Origin: Chara braunii
Lineage: Eukaryota > Streptophyta > Charophyceae > Charales > Characeae
Reading direction: 5' to 3'
Length of the DNA stretch: 26,720 nucleotides
Assembly (NCBI GenBank): GCA_003427395.1
Contig: BFEA01000491.1
Span: 1,036,557-1,063,276 of the forward strand
Every line of letters starts with the position of its first letter. Position 1 is the stretch's first letter. The notes below the pieces were generated by a model. That model was not told the DNA's origin. It made no database searches and worked only from the letters and a program-made list of their open reading frames with translations. Shown here piece by piece: positions 9,524-19,010 of the stretch. The position numbers were made by a program, and so were the translations under genes.

Positions 9524-9931
9524 CGAGAGTGTGGACATCAAGTAACCATTCACAGAGCCTCAGGATTGCAGAGTTCCAGCCACAGGATTGCATCCAGATT
9601 CTTCCCACCACTCGAGATACTCTCCATCCATCTGAAAGCAGCTCATTTCCATGTCCCACGACACCGGACATGCTACACATCCCACCCGTTTATGTTCAGT
9701 TTCATATCAGTTATCGATTGGCCATGCCTGTCATCCTTCAACTAGGTGCGGGAAGTCGGGCATAGCCCACACATTTCTCCATTCTTTGTAGTTGTTGGTA
9801 GCGGTAGTGGTGGTGGACAGGACTGAGGGGAGGATCGATAATGAGGCTTGTTTGGGAGAGAGAGCAGTAGATTGAAGCGAAGCCATAGCTGTTGATGTGG
9901 TACACAGGTATAACTGGAGAGGGAACCACCC

Positions 9932-9934
<3 letters not shown>

Positions 9935-10000
<66 letters not shown>
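9935..10000. repeat. (GT)33 microsatellite
   Basis: Uninterrupted GT dinucleotides for 66 bp. Confidence 0.97.
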
Positions 10001-10002
<2 letters not shown>

Positions 10003-10199
10003 ATGACCGTATAGTATGCCATGACACGTTTGCCTGTGTCATGCATATCTCCGATGAAAGATCACCGGCGCACCTTGTACTCCGTAACTGTGCAGGTATG
10101 GCATGCCTCAAGCGTGGTAGGACCGACTTTTATCGGGGCAAATGGATAATTTCACGCTCTTCCTGGTCTCATTGCTACCTAGCGACGAAGGGCCCATCC

Positions 10200-10870
10200 C
10201 CTTATGCAGACAACACACAGGCACACAAGGCAGGGCGACGACAACAACCAGCAGTCGAGGAAGTCGAGGGGCAGAGAGGCAATGAGCTGTTGGATGACAA
10301 AGCACAACGGGCACACAGGGAAAGCAAAAGGATTTAAGACAGCACAAAGGTTAGAGGGCACGGGGTAGGCGCGAGGGCAGACAACACAAGCACACAAGGC
10401 AGGGAAACTACAACAACCAGCACACAAGGCAAGCACCAAAACCAAGAAAACTGAGAAAAAATAAAAACTGACGATGACAAGATTATTTCGTCGGAGTTGC
10501 ACCGACTCATCAGGAGGCTGAACCCTCGACAATCTGCGGAATCTCTGTATTTGATGGTTTGGGTCATGAACCCTTTGACCCTTGTTGAAGGCAGACTGTC
10601 CCCAAGTGGAGCATAGCAGCGGGCAGCAACCCTGTGGAGCACCAGGCAGCACAGTAGAGGCAACACGGCTGCACAACGCCAAAAACGACTGCAAGGAACG
10701 ACATGGCACGCAGGACATGCAGTGCGCCAACCGTGCAGTGAAGCACAAGGCAGCACAAGCAAGTTAACCACACTGCAAGGGACGACAGGGCGAGCGGACC
10801 CGTAGCTTGGCAACCGTGGAGCGAAGCACAAGGCACCAGCAACAAGGCAGCCATCCAACAAGACCCGCAA
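10200..10870. repeat. ACAAGGCAGC-rich degenerate repeat region
   Basis: GCAGACAACACA...GGCACACAAGGCAGGG...ACAACAACCAGCA occurs near 10205-10250 and again near 10378-10425. Related ACAAGGCAGCA words recur to about 10850. Minus-strand open frames of up to 238 codons across it are Cys/Leu/Val-rich translations of the repeat and I do not call them genes. Confidence 0.6.
10481..10534 (-). ncRNA. Hammerhead ribozyme (complete core)
   Basis: Read 5' to 3' on the minus strand: GAUUGU then C (cleavage position 17), stem I GAGG / loop GUUCAG / CCUC, the core CUGAUGA, stem II GUCGG / loop UGCAACU / CCGAC, then GAAA and the other half of stem III, AUAAUC (sharing the last A of GAAA). Stem III pairs 6 of 6 (one G-U), stem II 5 of 5 and stem I 4 of 4. 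Every conserved hammerhead position I know of is present, and cleavage would fall between 10528 and 10527. The arrangement, open at stem III, is that of retrozymes and of some retroelement ribozymes. Stem I is short, so activity is uncertain. No reading frame accompanies it. Confidence 0.8.
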
Positions 10871-11132
10871 GCAGCAAACACGGAACACGATTAAACCCCG
10901 CAGACTGTTGGTTCCACCACCCACTGAGCCAGGGAGACACTCCGGCGAGCATCCGTCATCACCCACAGGCAACACAGACACCCCGAACTGAGCGCCCCCC
11001 CTAAGAGTGCAGTAGGCACTCCAGACGAGGAACCACCGACTGTTTGGCACTACTTAAGGGTGCTCAGTTGGGTAAGTAAAAATACTCAGAAAAAAATAGG
11101 AGAAAGGCAGAAAAACAAACATACCAAAAACT

Positions 11133-11136
<4 letters not shown>

Positions 11137-11204
<68 letters not shown>
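11137..11204. repeat. (GT)n microsatellite upstream of the protease gene
   Basis: About 31 GT units, ending in CGTGTG, lie about 100 bp before the chosen start codon. The protease frame stays open back through this repeat as alternating Cys-Val, which is why an upstream start inside it is rejected. Confidence 0.97.
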
Positions 11205-11306
11205 GCCAGATTTATTGAGGAACAGATTGGAGTTGCAGAAGCTGTCCGCATCAGCAGCAACAAGATAGATGTGCAGTTCGAGCAAGTACTTGGTGTGGGG
11301 GACAGC

Positions 11307-13115
11307 ATGCAGCAGTTCCGTAGAGTGTTTGCAGATCAATGGAGTCGATCGTCGCTGTCTCCAAAGGTTTTGCTGGCAGAGTGGTCCAGTATTGGAGGGG
11401 GTAGTCGATTTCCATGTTCCAACTGCTCTGGTGGTATGATGAGGAGTGGTGTTGCCACGAAACGACTTCTAACTGTCCGGCCATGGAATCTTGCCGGCCA
11501 CTCACCGTTATCAAATCCACTGCCGGCATGTATCCGAGGAAAGAATGCCTGCGGGAATTTTCCCCCTTCTGTGATTGGAGGAACTACTAGAGGATTTGGG
11601 ACTTATAACCATAATCCCAGTGCCAGTGCCATTGTAGGTGAGCAGTCACCTCCCCTCTCTGGCACACCGGCGTCTCCAGGAGTGATTGCGAACGCCGCCG
11701 GCTTTCGATCGCTTGAAGATGCCACTACATGTGGAGGAATACCTCCTGCTTCTAACCCCCCCCCTCCTCGATCTGACCCTGGTTATGGGTATATAAGCAT
11801 AGATGGCAGGAGTGCAGTTTGTGTATCAATGCTACTGGGCTTTGCAGCGGGAGCAGGTATGGCCACTTACATATCACAAAGGGGGTCTAAGGAAGAGGAG
11901 CTTCAGCAGACACTTGGTGCCATCGCTTCTCAGATTGCACAGCAGGACAGACAGATATCTCAGATCCTCGAAGGCCGGTCTCCACACGTAGAATTGCTGA
12001 AACCCAGTGCTGCGCGCACCTTCACTCCAATCCGACTGCAAGAAGACCCAGGGACTTTGACCCAGGGATTGTCGCCGCCTTTGGCGTGGAAAGGCGGCCT
12101 TCGCACAGATGACGATGCGCACAAGCAAGGAGAGGCCTTGCAGCAGGTCCTTCACAGGCACTCCATTGCAGATGCTGCGGCCAAAGCCGCACCCGCAGTT
12201 GTTAACATTAAGGTCACGATCGGCAGCAGGGGCATGTCGTTTGGTCAGTTTTCGGGCACTGGATCTATAATTAAAGCAGATGGCACCATCCTGACGAACG
12301 CTCACGTGGTGGCGGAAGTCTCAGGAAGAAGCCCTTACCAGGGAAAACTTCTTGTTACGATGCACGACGGGAGATCGTTTGACGGAGAAGTAGTAAGCTT
12401 TGACTCCTTGGCGGATATCGCGGTCGTCAAGGTGAAATCGAGCTTACCCTTGCCCACAGTGAAACTGGGGACGTCACGGAACCTTCGACCCGGCGATTGG
12501 GTGGTTGCACTGGGAAGCCCCCTCCATCTGCAAAACACAGTTACCGCAGGAATAGTCAGCTGTGTGGACCGAAAGAGTAGCGAGATCGGCCTGCGTGGCG
12601 GAAGGATGGAATATATTCAAACTGATGCAGCAATTAACCAAGGCAACTCCGGCGGGCCGTTGATCAACTTAGATGGAGAGGTGATTGGAATCAATAACAT
12701 GAAGGCGGTTGCTGCGGATGGCGTTAGCTTTGCGATCCCCGTGGATACGGCAATGAAAGTCGTCGAACAGCTTTCAAAGCATGGACGGGTGATTCGACCT
12801 TTCATCGGTATGAAAATGTTGGAGCTGAACGATGCGATCGTCAACCAGTTGAAAGAGAGAGACAGCAGCTTTCCCGATGTCGAGGCCGGAATATTGGTTC
12901 CACAGGTGATCGCAGGATCGCCGGCTGCCCGAGCCGGTATGATGCCAGGGGACGTTGTCGTTGAATTTGATGGGCAACAGGTAACAACGGTACGACAGAT
13001 TATGGAGCTGCTTGGCGACAGAGTTGGAGAGAAGATAAAGGTCGTAGTGAAAAGGGCACGGGGGAAGACGGCTGTCCTTCACATTGTCACGGAAGAGATT
13101 ACGAACGATCTCTGA
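11307..13115 (+). CDS. DEG14: HtrA/Deg serine protease with C-terminal PDZ domain, DEG14/HTRA2-like
   Basis: The frame encodes an S1C serine protease of 602 residues that would degrade or check damaged proteins. The trypsin-like domain spans about residues 280-490 and has a complete triad: His333 (TNAHVV), Asp370 (ADIAVVKV) and Ser448 (GNSGGPL). A PDZ domain follows at about 500-595, with RPFIGMKMLELN and AGMMPGDVVVEFDG. VTAGIVSCVDRKSS and the FPDVEAGILVP segment recall the plant DEG14 (Do-like 14) subgroup, the relative of mitochondrial HTRA2. Residues 169-190 form a hydrophobic segment that could be a membrane anchor. The first 60 residues are Arg/Ser-rich with few acidic residues, consistent with a mitochondrial presequence. 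The start is the first ATG after the (GT)n tract; a later Met is possible. It is a single uninterrupted exon. A retrocopy is possible, but no A-tail follows the stop. Localisation is inferred. Confidence 0.93.
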   Translation: MQQFRRVFADQWSRSSLSPKVLLAEWSSIGGGSRFPCSNCSGGMMRSGVATKRLLTVRPWNLAGHSPLSNPLPACIRGKNACGNFPPSVIGGTTRGFGTYNHNPSASAIVGEQSPPLSGTPASPGVIANAAGFRSLEDATTCGGIPPASNPPPPRSDPGYGYISIDGRSAVCVSMLLGFAAGAGMATYISQRGSKEEELQQTLGAIASQIAQQDRQISQILEGRSPHVELLKPSAARTFTPIRLQEDPGTLTQGLSPPLAWKGGLRTDDDAHKQGEALQQVLHRHSIADAAAKAAPAVVNIKVTIGSRGMSFGQFSGTGSIIKADGTILTNAHVVAEVSGRSPYQGKLLVTMHDGRSFDGEVVSFDSLADIAVVKVKSSLPLPTVKLGTSRNLRPGDWVVALGSPLHLQNTVTAGIVSCVDRKSSEIGLRGGRMEYIQTDAAINQGNSGGPLINLDGEVIGINNMKAVAADGVSFAIPVDTAMKVVEQLSKHGRVIRPFIGMKMLELNDAIVNQLKERDSSFPDVEAGILVPQVIAGSPAARAGMMPGDVVVEFDGQQVTTVRQIMELLGDRVGEKIKVVVKRARGKTAVLHIVTEEITNDL

Positions 13116-13349
13116 TAACGCGCGACAAGAAAGCAGAGTTCATTCTTTTTGCTGAGAGTGTGCTCGCACTAGGACTTTTCTGTACGTATCTGACGGCGAT
13201 TATAGCGGCGCTGGGTGTATCTGGTCGCAATCACGTCCAGAGTTGACTCAAAAAGCCCTACGGTAGTTTGAGAATACCCGCAGTCCTGACAAAATTTTTG
13301 CGAAAGGAGGACACACCGCGAGATGCATCATTGCAGAAGACGTCGCAAT
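13116..13349. other. 3' flank of the protease gene
   Basis: No clear polyadenylation signal, A-tail or terminator was identified, and no second gene. Confidence 0.4.
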
Positions 13350-13660
13350 TTCTTTTTTGCTAATAGTGGTGGCTTCTGTCTCTTCTGATATTGAACGACA
13401 ACGACTGCCTTTGAGGACCACCACCCTGGTGACCAGCAGGAGGCCCCCCAGCCCACCAAACCAGGTGGGCTGGGGGCGCTGTCAGATCGTCGATCCAATG
13501 CCCCCGCAACGCTATTAGCAAAAAGGGTTCAACTGCATCCGTTGGATCGACGGGGTTCAACTGCATGCATTGGATCGACGATCTGACAAGTGGGCGGGGG
13601 GGACTGACAGCCCTGTTTGGGCCCTTTTTGCTAATAGCGTCGCTGGTGCGTGGGATCGAC
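13350..13660. mobile_element. Foldback/MITE-like cluster with repeated TTTTTGCTAATAG termini
   Basis: TTTTTGCTAATAG occurs near 13352 and 13624, and inverted at about 13512-13524. The pair 13506-13526 and 13622-13642 is a 21-bp inverted repeat with one mismatch. A second, perfect 21-bp inverted repeat (GTCAGATCGTCGATCCAATGC) lies at 13481-13501 and 13567-13587, and a partial direct copy stands at about 13653. A perfect 13-bp hairpin (CCCCCAGCCCACC, loop AAACCA) occupies 13445-13476. The interlocked repeats suggest one small MITE nested in or joined to another; no transposase is present. Confidence 0.6.
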
Positions 13661-13674
13661 GATCTGACTGACAG

Positions 13675-13716
<42 letters not shown>
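13675..13716. repeat. Poly-C tract, 42 bases
   Basis: Uninterrupted C on the plus strand, so G on the minus. Its length may be an assembly estimate. Confidence 0.95.
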
Positions 13717-13717
<1 letters not shown>

Positions 13718-14122
13718 AAATGCTACACACATCTAATCTAACTGTTGATAAACAGATTGTGAGTTTGAATCACGATGATAGGTCTGTGGAACATTTTCTG
13801 CAACCTGGTGGGCAGCGCTGCCACAAAACTCAGCTTGTAGACCAAGTCGCACCCTCAAGGGGCCCTTTTTTTTCTTTTTCTTTTTTTTTCAAGGGGCCCT
13901 GTCAAAGAGTCAAGAGTTAGTCGGGAGCTTGATGTTTGTTTGCGTGCTTGGTTCTTTTGTTTTGAACTTGTTTTCTTTTTCTTTGGTTAGTTTTCGGGGT
14001 TGTGTCCCATAACTTCTGTTTGACGTCTTTCGCCATTATTCCAGGATTGAAGGCCCATTTCATCAGCATCGATAGAGAATGGGTCAGAGCTTTGTAATGA
14101 TTCTAGGTTGTACCGTTGTGAT
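13717..14122. other. No gene recognised
   Basis: Short frames only. AAGGGGCCCT(T) flanks a T/C-rich stretch at about 13857-13900. Confidence 0.4.
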
Positions 14123-14242
14123 CTAGAGTCCTCTGGGAGCTTCTAGAGTCCTCTGGGAGCTTCTAGAGTCCTTTGGGAGCTTCTGGAGTCCTCTGGGAGC
14201 TTCTAGAGTCCTCTGGGAGCTTCTAGAGTCCTCTGGGCGCTT
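14123..14242. repeat. 20-bp tandem repeat, six copies
   Basis: The unit CTAGAGTCCTCTGGGAGCTT is repeated six times, with single-base changes in copies 3, 4 and 6. Confidence 0.97.
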
Positions 14243-14610
14243 CTGCCACATGGCCTTTTTAGGGTTGGGGTCTAAGTCTTAGCTCCAACGTGAACACGGA
14301 CCCCTTCTCCTTTTACCAAACATCAACTACGCCTACGTCCATAGCCCCTAGCCGCTGGCATGACTGTAAAATTCTAAATCTGTTCGAGTCTAAGGCTCTA
14401 AGGATGTACTCACACTGGGACTTTTTGTGGATGCATCAGTTATGCCCAGATTTTATGTTAAAAAGCTTCAGCTGTGTGAGTATGGTGCATCAGGATTTCG
14501 GTTCGTGACGTGCCGACACAGTGCCATGGTTCTCAAAATGCCTCTGTTGCGTATCCCGTGAACAGTACAAACACTGAATGTTTTACAGTCAGGCCAGCAG
14601 TACGGACAGT

Positions 14611-14663
14611 CAGCCACAATTTTCATGGTCTGGGCTTTGTCCAGACCATGAAAATTGTGGCTG
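14611..14663. repeat. Perfect 23-bp inverted repeat, 7-base loop
   Basis: The left arm (14611-14633, starting CAGCCACAATTTTCATGG) and right arm (14641-14663) are exact complements around the loop GCTTTGT. A transcript from either strand would form a fully paired 23-bp hairpin. It could be a tiny MITE, a small-RNA-type hairpin or a random foldback; no flanking duplication was found. Confidence 0.9.
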
Positions 14664-14732
14664 TTCATTCAACTTCGATGTTGTCATGGATTGAACAGCC
14701 AGTACGACGGCCTCCATACAGACCGGCATGTG

Positions 14733-14768
14733 CCTGTTTGTGTGTGTGTGTGTGCGTGTTCATGTGTT

Positions 14769-14816
<48 letters not shown>
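14733..14816. repeat. (GT)n microsatellite, interrupted
   Basis: GT tracts with CATGTTCATG interruptions; the longest run is 14771-14815. Confidence 0.95.
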
Positions 14817-14890
14817 CACCTGTGTGTTCACATGTGTCTCATCGTGTTCGCTATACGCAACTCCACGGAAAGAAAAGCATGGCTGTGCCG

Positions 14891-14943
14891 GACAGTTTCG
14901 TTGGACTTTCACCGACTCATCAGGAGGTTGAACCCCAACAGTC
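14891..14943 (-). ncRNA. Hammerhead ribozyme-like sequence, divergent copy
   Basis: On the minus strand this aligns with the complete hammerhead at 10481-10534: GACUGU, U at the cleavage position, GGGG / UUCAA / CCUC, CUGAUGA, GUCGG / UGAAAGU / CCAAC, GAAA and CUGUC. The core is conserved. Stem I survives with a G-U pair; stem II has one C-A mismatch and stem III one U-U mismatch. Compared with the first copy, one stem III pair changes from U-A to C-G, and G-U becomes G-C next to the cleavage site. Cleavage at GUU is usually slower than at GUC, so this copy is probably weak or decaying. Confidence 0.6.
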
Positions 14944-15023
14944 TGCCCAGGATGCACTTGACTGATGGAAAAATGTCGCCCAGAGTCGATGATACCCCTG
15001 AGAAAAGTGGTAGACTTTTCTCT

Positions 15024-15040
15024 GCGCGCGCGCGCGCGCG

Positions 15041-15112
<72 letters not shown>
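15024..15112. repeat. (GC)n then (GA)n microsatellite
   Basis: About nine alternating GC units at 15024-15041 are followed by about 35 GA units. Confidence 0.97.
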
Positions 15113-15113
<1 letters not shown>

Positions 15114-15142
15114 ACTGTGCTAAATAAGGGTGTTTACTCAAC

Positions 15143-15280
15143 ATGCATACAACTGGCTCAACCAACTAAAGAAGGTGGAAAAGTGTGGTAGGTGATCCTC
15201 GCAATCCTGTACCAGACCGAAAATAACTGCAGGGCTTCTATGCATGGATGAAGCCGGAAAGAATGAGACGCTTACAACGG
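15143..15280 (+). repeat. 138-bp dispersed repeat, copy 1 (inverted partner at 19011-19148)
   Basis: This segment matches the reverse complement of 19011-19148 at about 85% identity over exactly 138 bp with no length change. Both copies begin ATGCATACAACTGGCTCAACC. Copy 1 has stop codons in the frame that is open in copy 2. An A/G-rich stretch follows here (15282-15325) and could be a degenerate tail. Confidence 0.8.
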
Positions 15281-15326
15281 AATGAAAAGGAAAGAGAAGA
15301 GAAAAGAAAAGAAAACGAAAAGAACC

Positions 15327-15423
15327 AGAAGCTTGGAATGGGGCTCCTGGTCCAGGACTGGAAGCTCTAGCCATTGCAAAAAACCAAGGTCCCATTCCAG
15401 GAGGAGCCCCATTCTAAGTTTCT
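15327..15423. mobile_element. 97-bp foldback element with 22-bp terminal inverted repeats
   Basis: The termini AGAAGCTTGGAATGGGGCTC (15327 onward) and the complement ending at 15423 match at 20 of 22 positions. The interior carries a shorter internal pairing (CCTGG/CCAGG). It looks like a small MITE or hairpin and lies just after the A-rich end of the 138-bp repeat. Confidence 0.6.
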
Positions 15424-15544
15424 CTGTTTTTTCCTTTTTTTCTGGGGGGGGGACAATGCTCCAATCTAATTCGTGGGGAGCCGCACGTGCTGGGAACCGG
15501 GCCCAGCGTCCCGTTAGGAACATTTGGAGAACATATACGGGGAA
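15424..15544. other. Segment with GCTGGG hairpin
   Basis: GCTGGGAACCGGGCCCAGC at 15489-15507 forms a hairpin. A close relative, GCTGGGGACCGGGTCCAGC, stands at 8597-8615. The rest is unassigned. Confidence 0.4.
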
Positions 15545-17015
15545 AAACTTGGGATACCGGGGCCATTACCCGGCTTCGGCGAAGAATAGGATCATGAGCA
15601 ATTTCTAACCTATTAGACAAAAGACCTCATGAGGTAGGGAAAAATTCTGAAGAAGCTTGGAAAAATATGAGAGCGGAGGGTCAAAACTGAGCCCAGCTAC
15701 TATCCAAAACTCACCCTCTCAACAGACGGAACGTCGGTCCAGGCTTTCAGTCCTCGTACCAGAACTCACTTGATCTCATACCCCCTTCTGCTAGGGTAAC
15801 AAGGCACCACAACCTTCCCCAGTACTGACCAACCTAGTCCTGACGGACAGGAAGTGCCTTCCTCCCTCGACATTTCCCTTAGCGGCAACCCGGCGGCGGC
15901 TACGTCGGACGGCTGGTTATGCCTTCCACCCTCAGCATAACTCCGCAGGCCTCAAACTCCCCCTAGGTCACAGAGCAAAAACTCCAGCACCGACCAGTGT
16001 TGTCCCAGCATCGTCCTTCTAACCTACTTAACAAACAACCCCTCCCCTGGTGAGAGCCCCCTTACTACCTCCCATCCTCGAGTTCTAGCTCGCCCCCTTT
16101 CCCTCTTTTTTTTTTGAAATACCAGGGCCATTACCCAGCTTCGGCTAAGAACAATCTGATCACTATTAAAGGAGTTCAATAAAATTTAGGAAAGACATGG
16201 ATAGCTGCTGACCTATTGCTAGGCTACTTAAGTAGCAGTTACTAAGTCAAAAAGGAAAGCCACATAAGTCCTTTGAATGCTCAGAACCTTAGAAACCCTG
16301 ACAAAATCTTCTAAAATTCTCTAACACTGTCTTATTCCCTGCCCAGCTCTCCCAGGCCTCATGCCCCCACCCTGCTAGGTTATAGGGCAACACGACTCAC
16401 CCCAGTTCCGGCCAGCGTCGTCTCGACAACAACCCTTGGTTTTCCTTTGGAATGCCCGCCCCCAAGGCATCCCCATATCTTTCTACTAGGCTTCACGGTC
16501 CTGCTATCAACAGGTTACAGGGCAAACCCCCCAGCACCGGCCAGCGTCTTTCTGGCATCGAAAAACCGCAGATCCATGAATATAACAGCATCAAAGAAGC
16601 CTAAATTGAGTTGCAAGAAGTACGCAGAATCCTGAAGCATTCTCAAGACTGCCAAAAGCAATCGAGAACAGCCAAATTGTTCGTGAAAATTGAGAACGAA
16701 TTAGGATACTTTGGAAGCTGATGCAATCAAAACCACGTTACCCCAGTGCTACCTACCGCTGCCTCAACCCACCTATCCTAGATACCAAATTCTATCAGGC
16801 CTCATGCCCCCAACCGCTGGGTTACAGGGCGGCGCGACCCACCCCAGCTCCTACCCGCGTCGTCTTAGTAGCAGCTCCCGGTTAGCCACTGGATTGCCTT
16901 CCACCCTCGACAGTTCCCCAAATCTTTGTACCAAGCCTCTAACCCCCACATTGCTGAGGTTACAGGGCAGCACAACCAAACCCCAGCTCCAGCCAGCATC
17001 GTTCTGGCATCAGCC
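15545..17015. repeat. Degenerate higher-order repeat region
   Basis: A core resembling GGTTACAGGGCAGCAC, followed by CCCCAGC(A/T)CCGGCCAGCGTCGT, recurs in diverged form near 15795, 15963, 16373, 16510, 16818 and 16958. A second motif, ATACC(A/G)GGGCCATTACCC, recurs at 15556 and 16119. Several motifs recur about 570 bp apart (15556/16119 and 15795/16373), which suggests an old block duplication with internal sub-repeats. No stable reading frame was found; this could be part of an undefined retroelement. Confidence 0.6.
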
Positions 17016-17182
17016 AACCTTAAACTCGTGGATATGATGGTGAAAAACCCTCCCCCAAACTTCCACTCCGACAAAAGACTTATCACGGTGGAGTCACCAT
17101 CTCCATTGCTGCTATGCCCTATTTTCGTCCTACCAACTAGCCTCCTCGCCAGCAGGACGCGTCATATCCTTCCAACTGCTAA

Positions 17183-17340
17183 CCCCACTTAGCCAAATGA
17201 CACTCACCCTTACCTATGCGACCCCAACACGGAGGGGTAAGCTGAAGAGAAAAAAACTCACCCCCACTTAGCCAAATGACACTCACCCTTACCTATGCGA
17301 CCCCAGCACGGAGGGGTAAGCTGCAGAGAAAAAAACTCAC
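17183..17340. repeat. 79-bp tandem duplication
   Basis: Two adjacent 79-bp units (CCCCACTTAGCCAAATGACA...) differ at only about two positions, so the duplication is recent. Confidence 0.95.
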
Positions 17341-19010
17341 CATCCAAATCCAAGTATATCCCACACGATCAATGCAAAAACAAGGTACTAGAATACGACT
17401 CTGAATTTAGGGTTTCCAACTCAATTAGAAGATCAATATCCATGCATGGAAATTGTTTCAGGAAAAGCTGAACTTAGATCAAAAATAGGATTCTACCATT
17501 TGAAATCAAAGTTTATGACATCAGAAGCACAAAACATCAAATTGTGCGGTTGAATTTTCGAAAACCAGATTAGGAGATTAATTTTGGTGTCCAAATTAGA
17601 ACATTTACCGGGTATTGTAATTTGAAGACTAATTTAGATGATTACATGAGTACAGAACAAAGTTATTGTAGTCGATTGTAAACTTCGACCATCAATCTAT
17701 GAAAAAAAGAATTACGAATTGAGAATCAGACAAGACTCAGATTTTCAGATCATTCATCATATCAATGCACCATCCAAGAAGATATCAAGAAATAGACTAG
17801 GCTTCGTTTTGCACAAAGAAAATCACTCGACATCACCAATCAGACGTCACTAACAATCAAATAATCTATCGGAGTGATACTAACTATTACTAAGGGTTAA
17901 ATTTTGAAAAAAAACGCTGCACTCAGAGCGCCCGTCGCTATGTGATGCCGCCTTGAACTTCACCTGAGGTCACCAATCTTTCTAGAACATCACGCACCGC
18001 TCCGCTCCCGCGGTCCCCTTGTCCAGCTGCCCAACCGCTGCCCAAACCAAACTCGGCCCCTGCATCTTCCTGTAGAAGGAGCCACTCCTCCTCCCTGCAG
18101 CCGGTGCTAGTATAGCCCTACGGCGAAGTGCACCAACCGGAAGAGATAAGTGGGACACCCCCGCCTCCTTGTTACTCCCAGAATGCGGTTGTATTGTGAA
18201 TGACCATGCCAAGCCCGTCAACACAGCTTCACAAAGAATTCAGTCCAAATCCAACGACCCATGACAGCAAAGAACCAGAGAAGCGAGAGACAAAGATTAC
18301 ATACAGAAGACAAAGATAGTGCCCTCGTAACTCTATGCCACGTGGCACCCTCCCCCACACGGCTGCTCAAACCGCACGTCCCTCCTGTCTCCACATCCAC
18401 GGAAGTTTCGAAGAAGCGTCATTGCCACGCATGATATTGACCCGCCATGCCCTTGTGACAGCGTCATCTCAGCTGTGTGTCTCAACGCGCGTTAGCAGCG
18501 CTCCCGGTAACGCTGTGCCCACCACACTGAAGTACCCATCCTAAGCTTCTCGTTCTTTTTCGTTTTCACTTTTTTTTCTTTTCTCTTATTTTTTTCCTTC
18601 CATTGGGCCACGCTCCAGTACTCTAGACTCCTGAAGTTTCGAGAGAAACGCCTCGCTCCACTTACCCTAGACTGGAACTCACGACAACACCCTTCGAGAG
18701 TTGTCAGAAAGCGCTCTCAAAGGGCACTCTCGATTTGTATAGAGTTCACACCCTGCAACGCTCAGGTTTTCTAGCGTCCTCCCTCCTACCCCCGCTCCGG
18801 CCTCTTTTTCCGTGAGTGTGACAAGCTGGCACTGTCGTCTAGGGCTGTAGAAGGGCTGTCATGCATCGCTGAGAAACTTGTGAGTGCTTCTATAGTTCTT
18901 GAGTCTGGAGTAAGCGGAGCGATGCTTCTTTTCTCAGGAGTTCTAGACCTATGACAGCTCTAGAAGCAGTGACAATTTGTTTTCGTGATTCTAGTGTAGT
19001 GGAGCAAGAC
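17341..19010. other. No gene recognised
   Basis: 17341-17910 is AT-rich with no persistent frame. 17930-18540 has a more coding-like composition but only frames of under 85 codons with no domain signal. 18541-19010 contains T-runs and unassigned sequence. Confidence 0.5.

Noticed and set aside
10334-11050. 238-codon minus-strand open frame
   Set aside because: It is a Cys/Leu/Val-rich translation of the ACAAGGCAGC repeats and overlaps the hammerhead; no domain signal.
11139-11306. Upstream extension of the protease through the GT repeat
   Set aside because: The extension encodes alternating Cys-Val from a microsatellite and starts at a non-ATG codon, so the ATG at 11307 is preferred.
11432-11465. 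Hammerhead-like TGATGAG...GTGG-CCAC-GAAAC on the plus strand
   Set aside because: It lies inside the protease coding region, the essential C before UGAUGA is A, extra bases precede stem II, and I found no stem I or stem III partners.
14035-14065. Reverse-strand CTGATGA with GAAA downstream
   Set aside because: The sequence between them does not pair as stem II.
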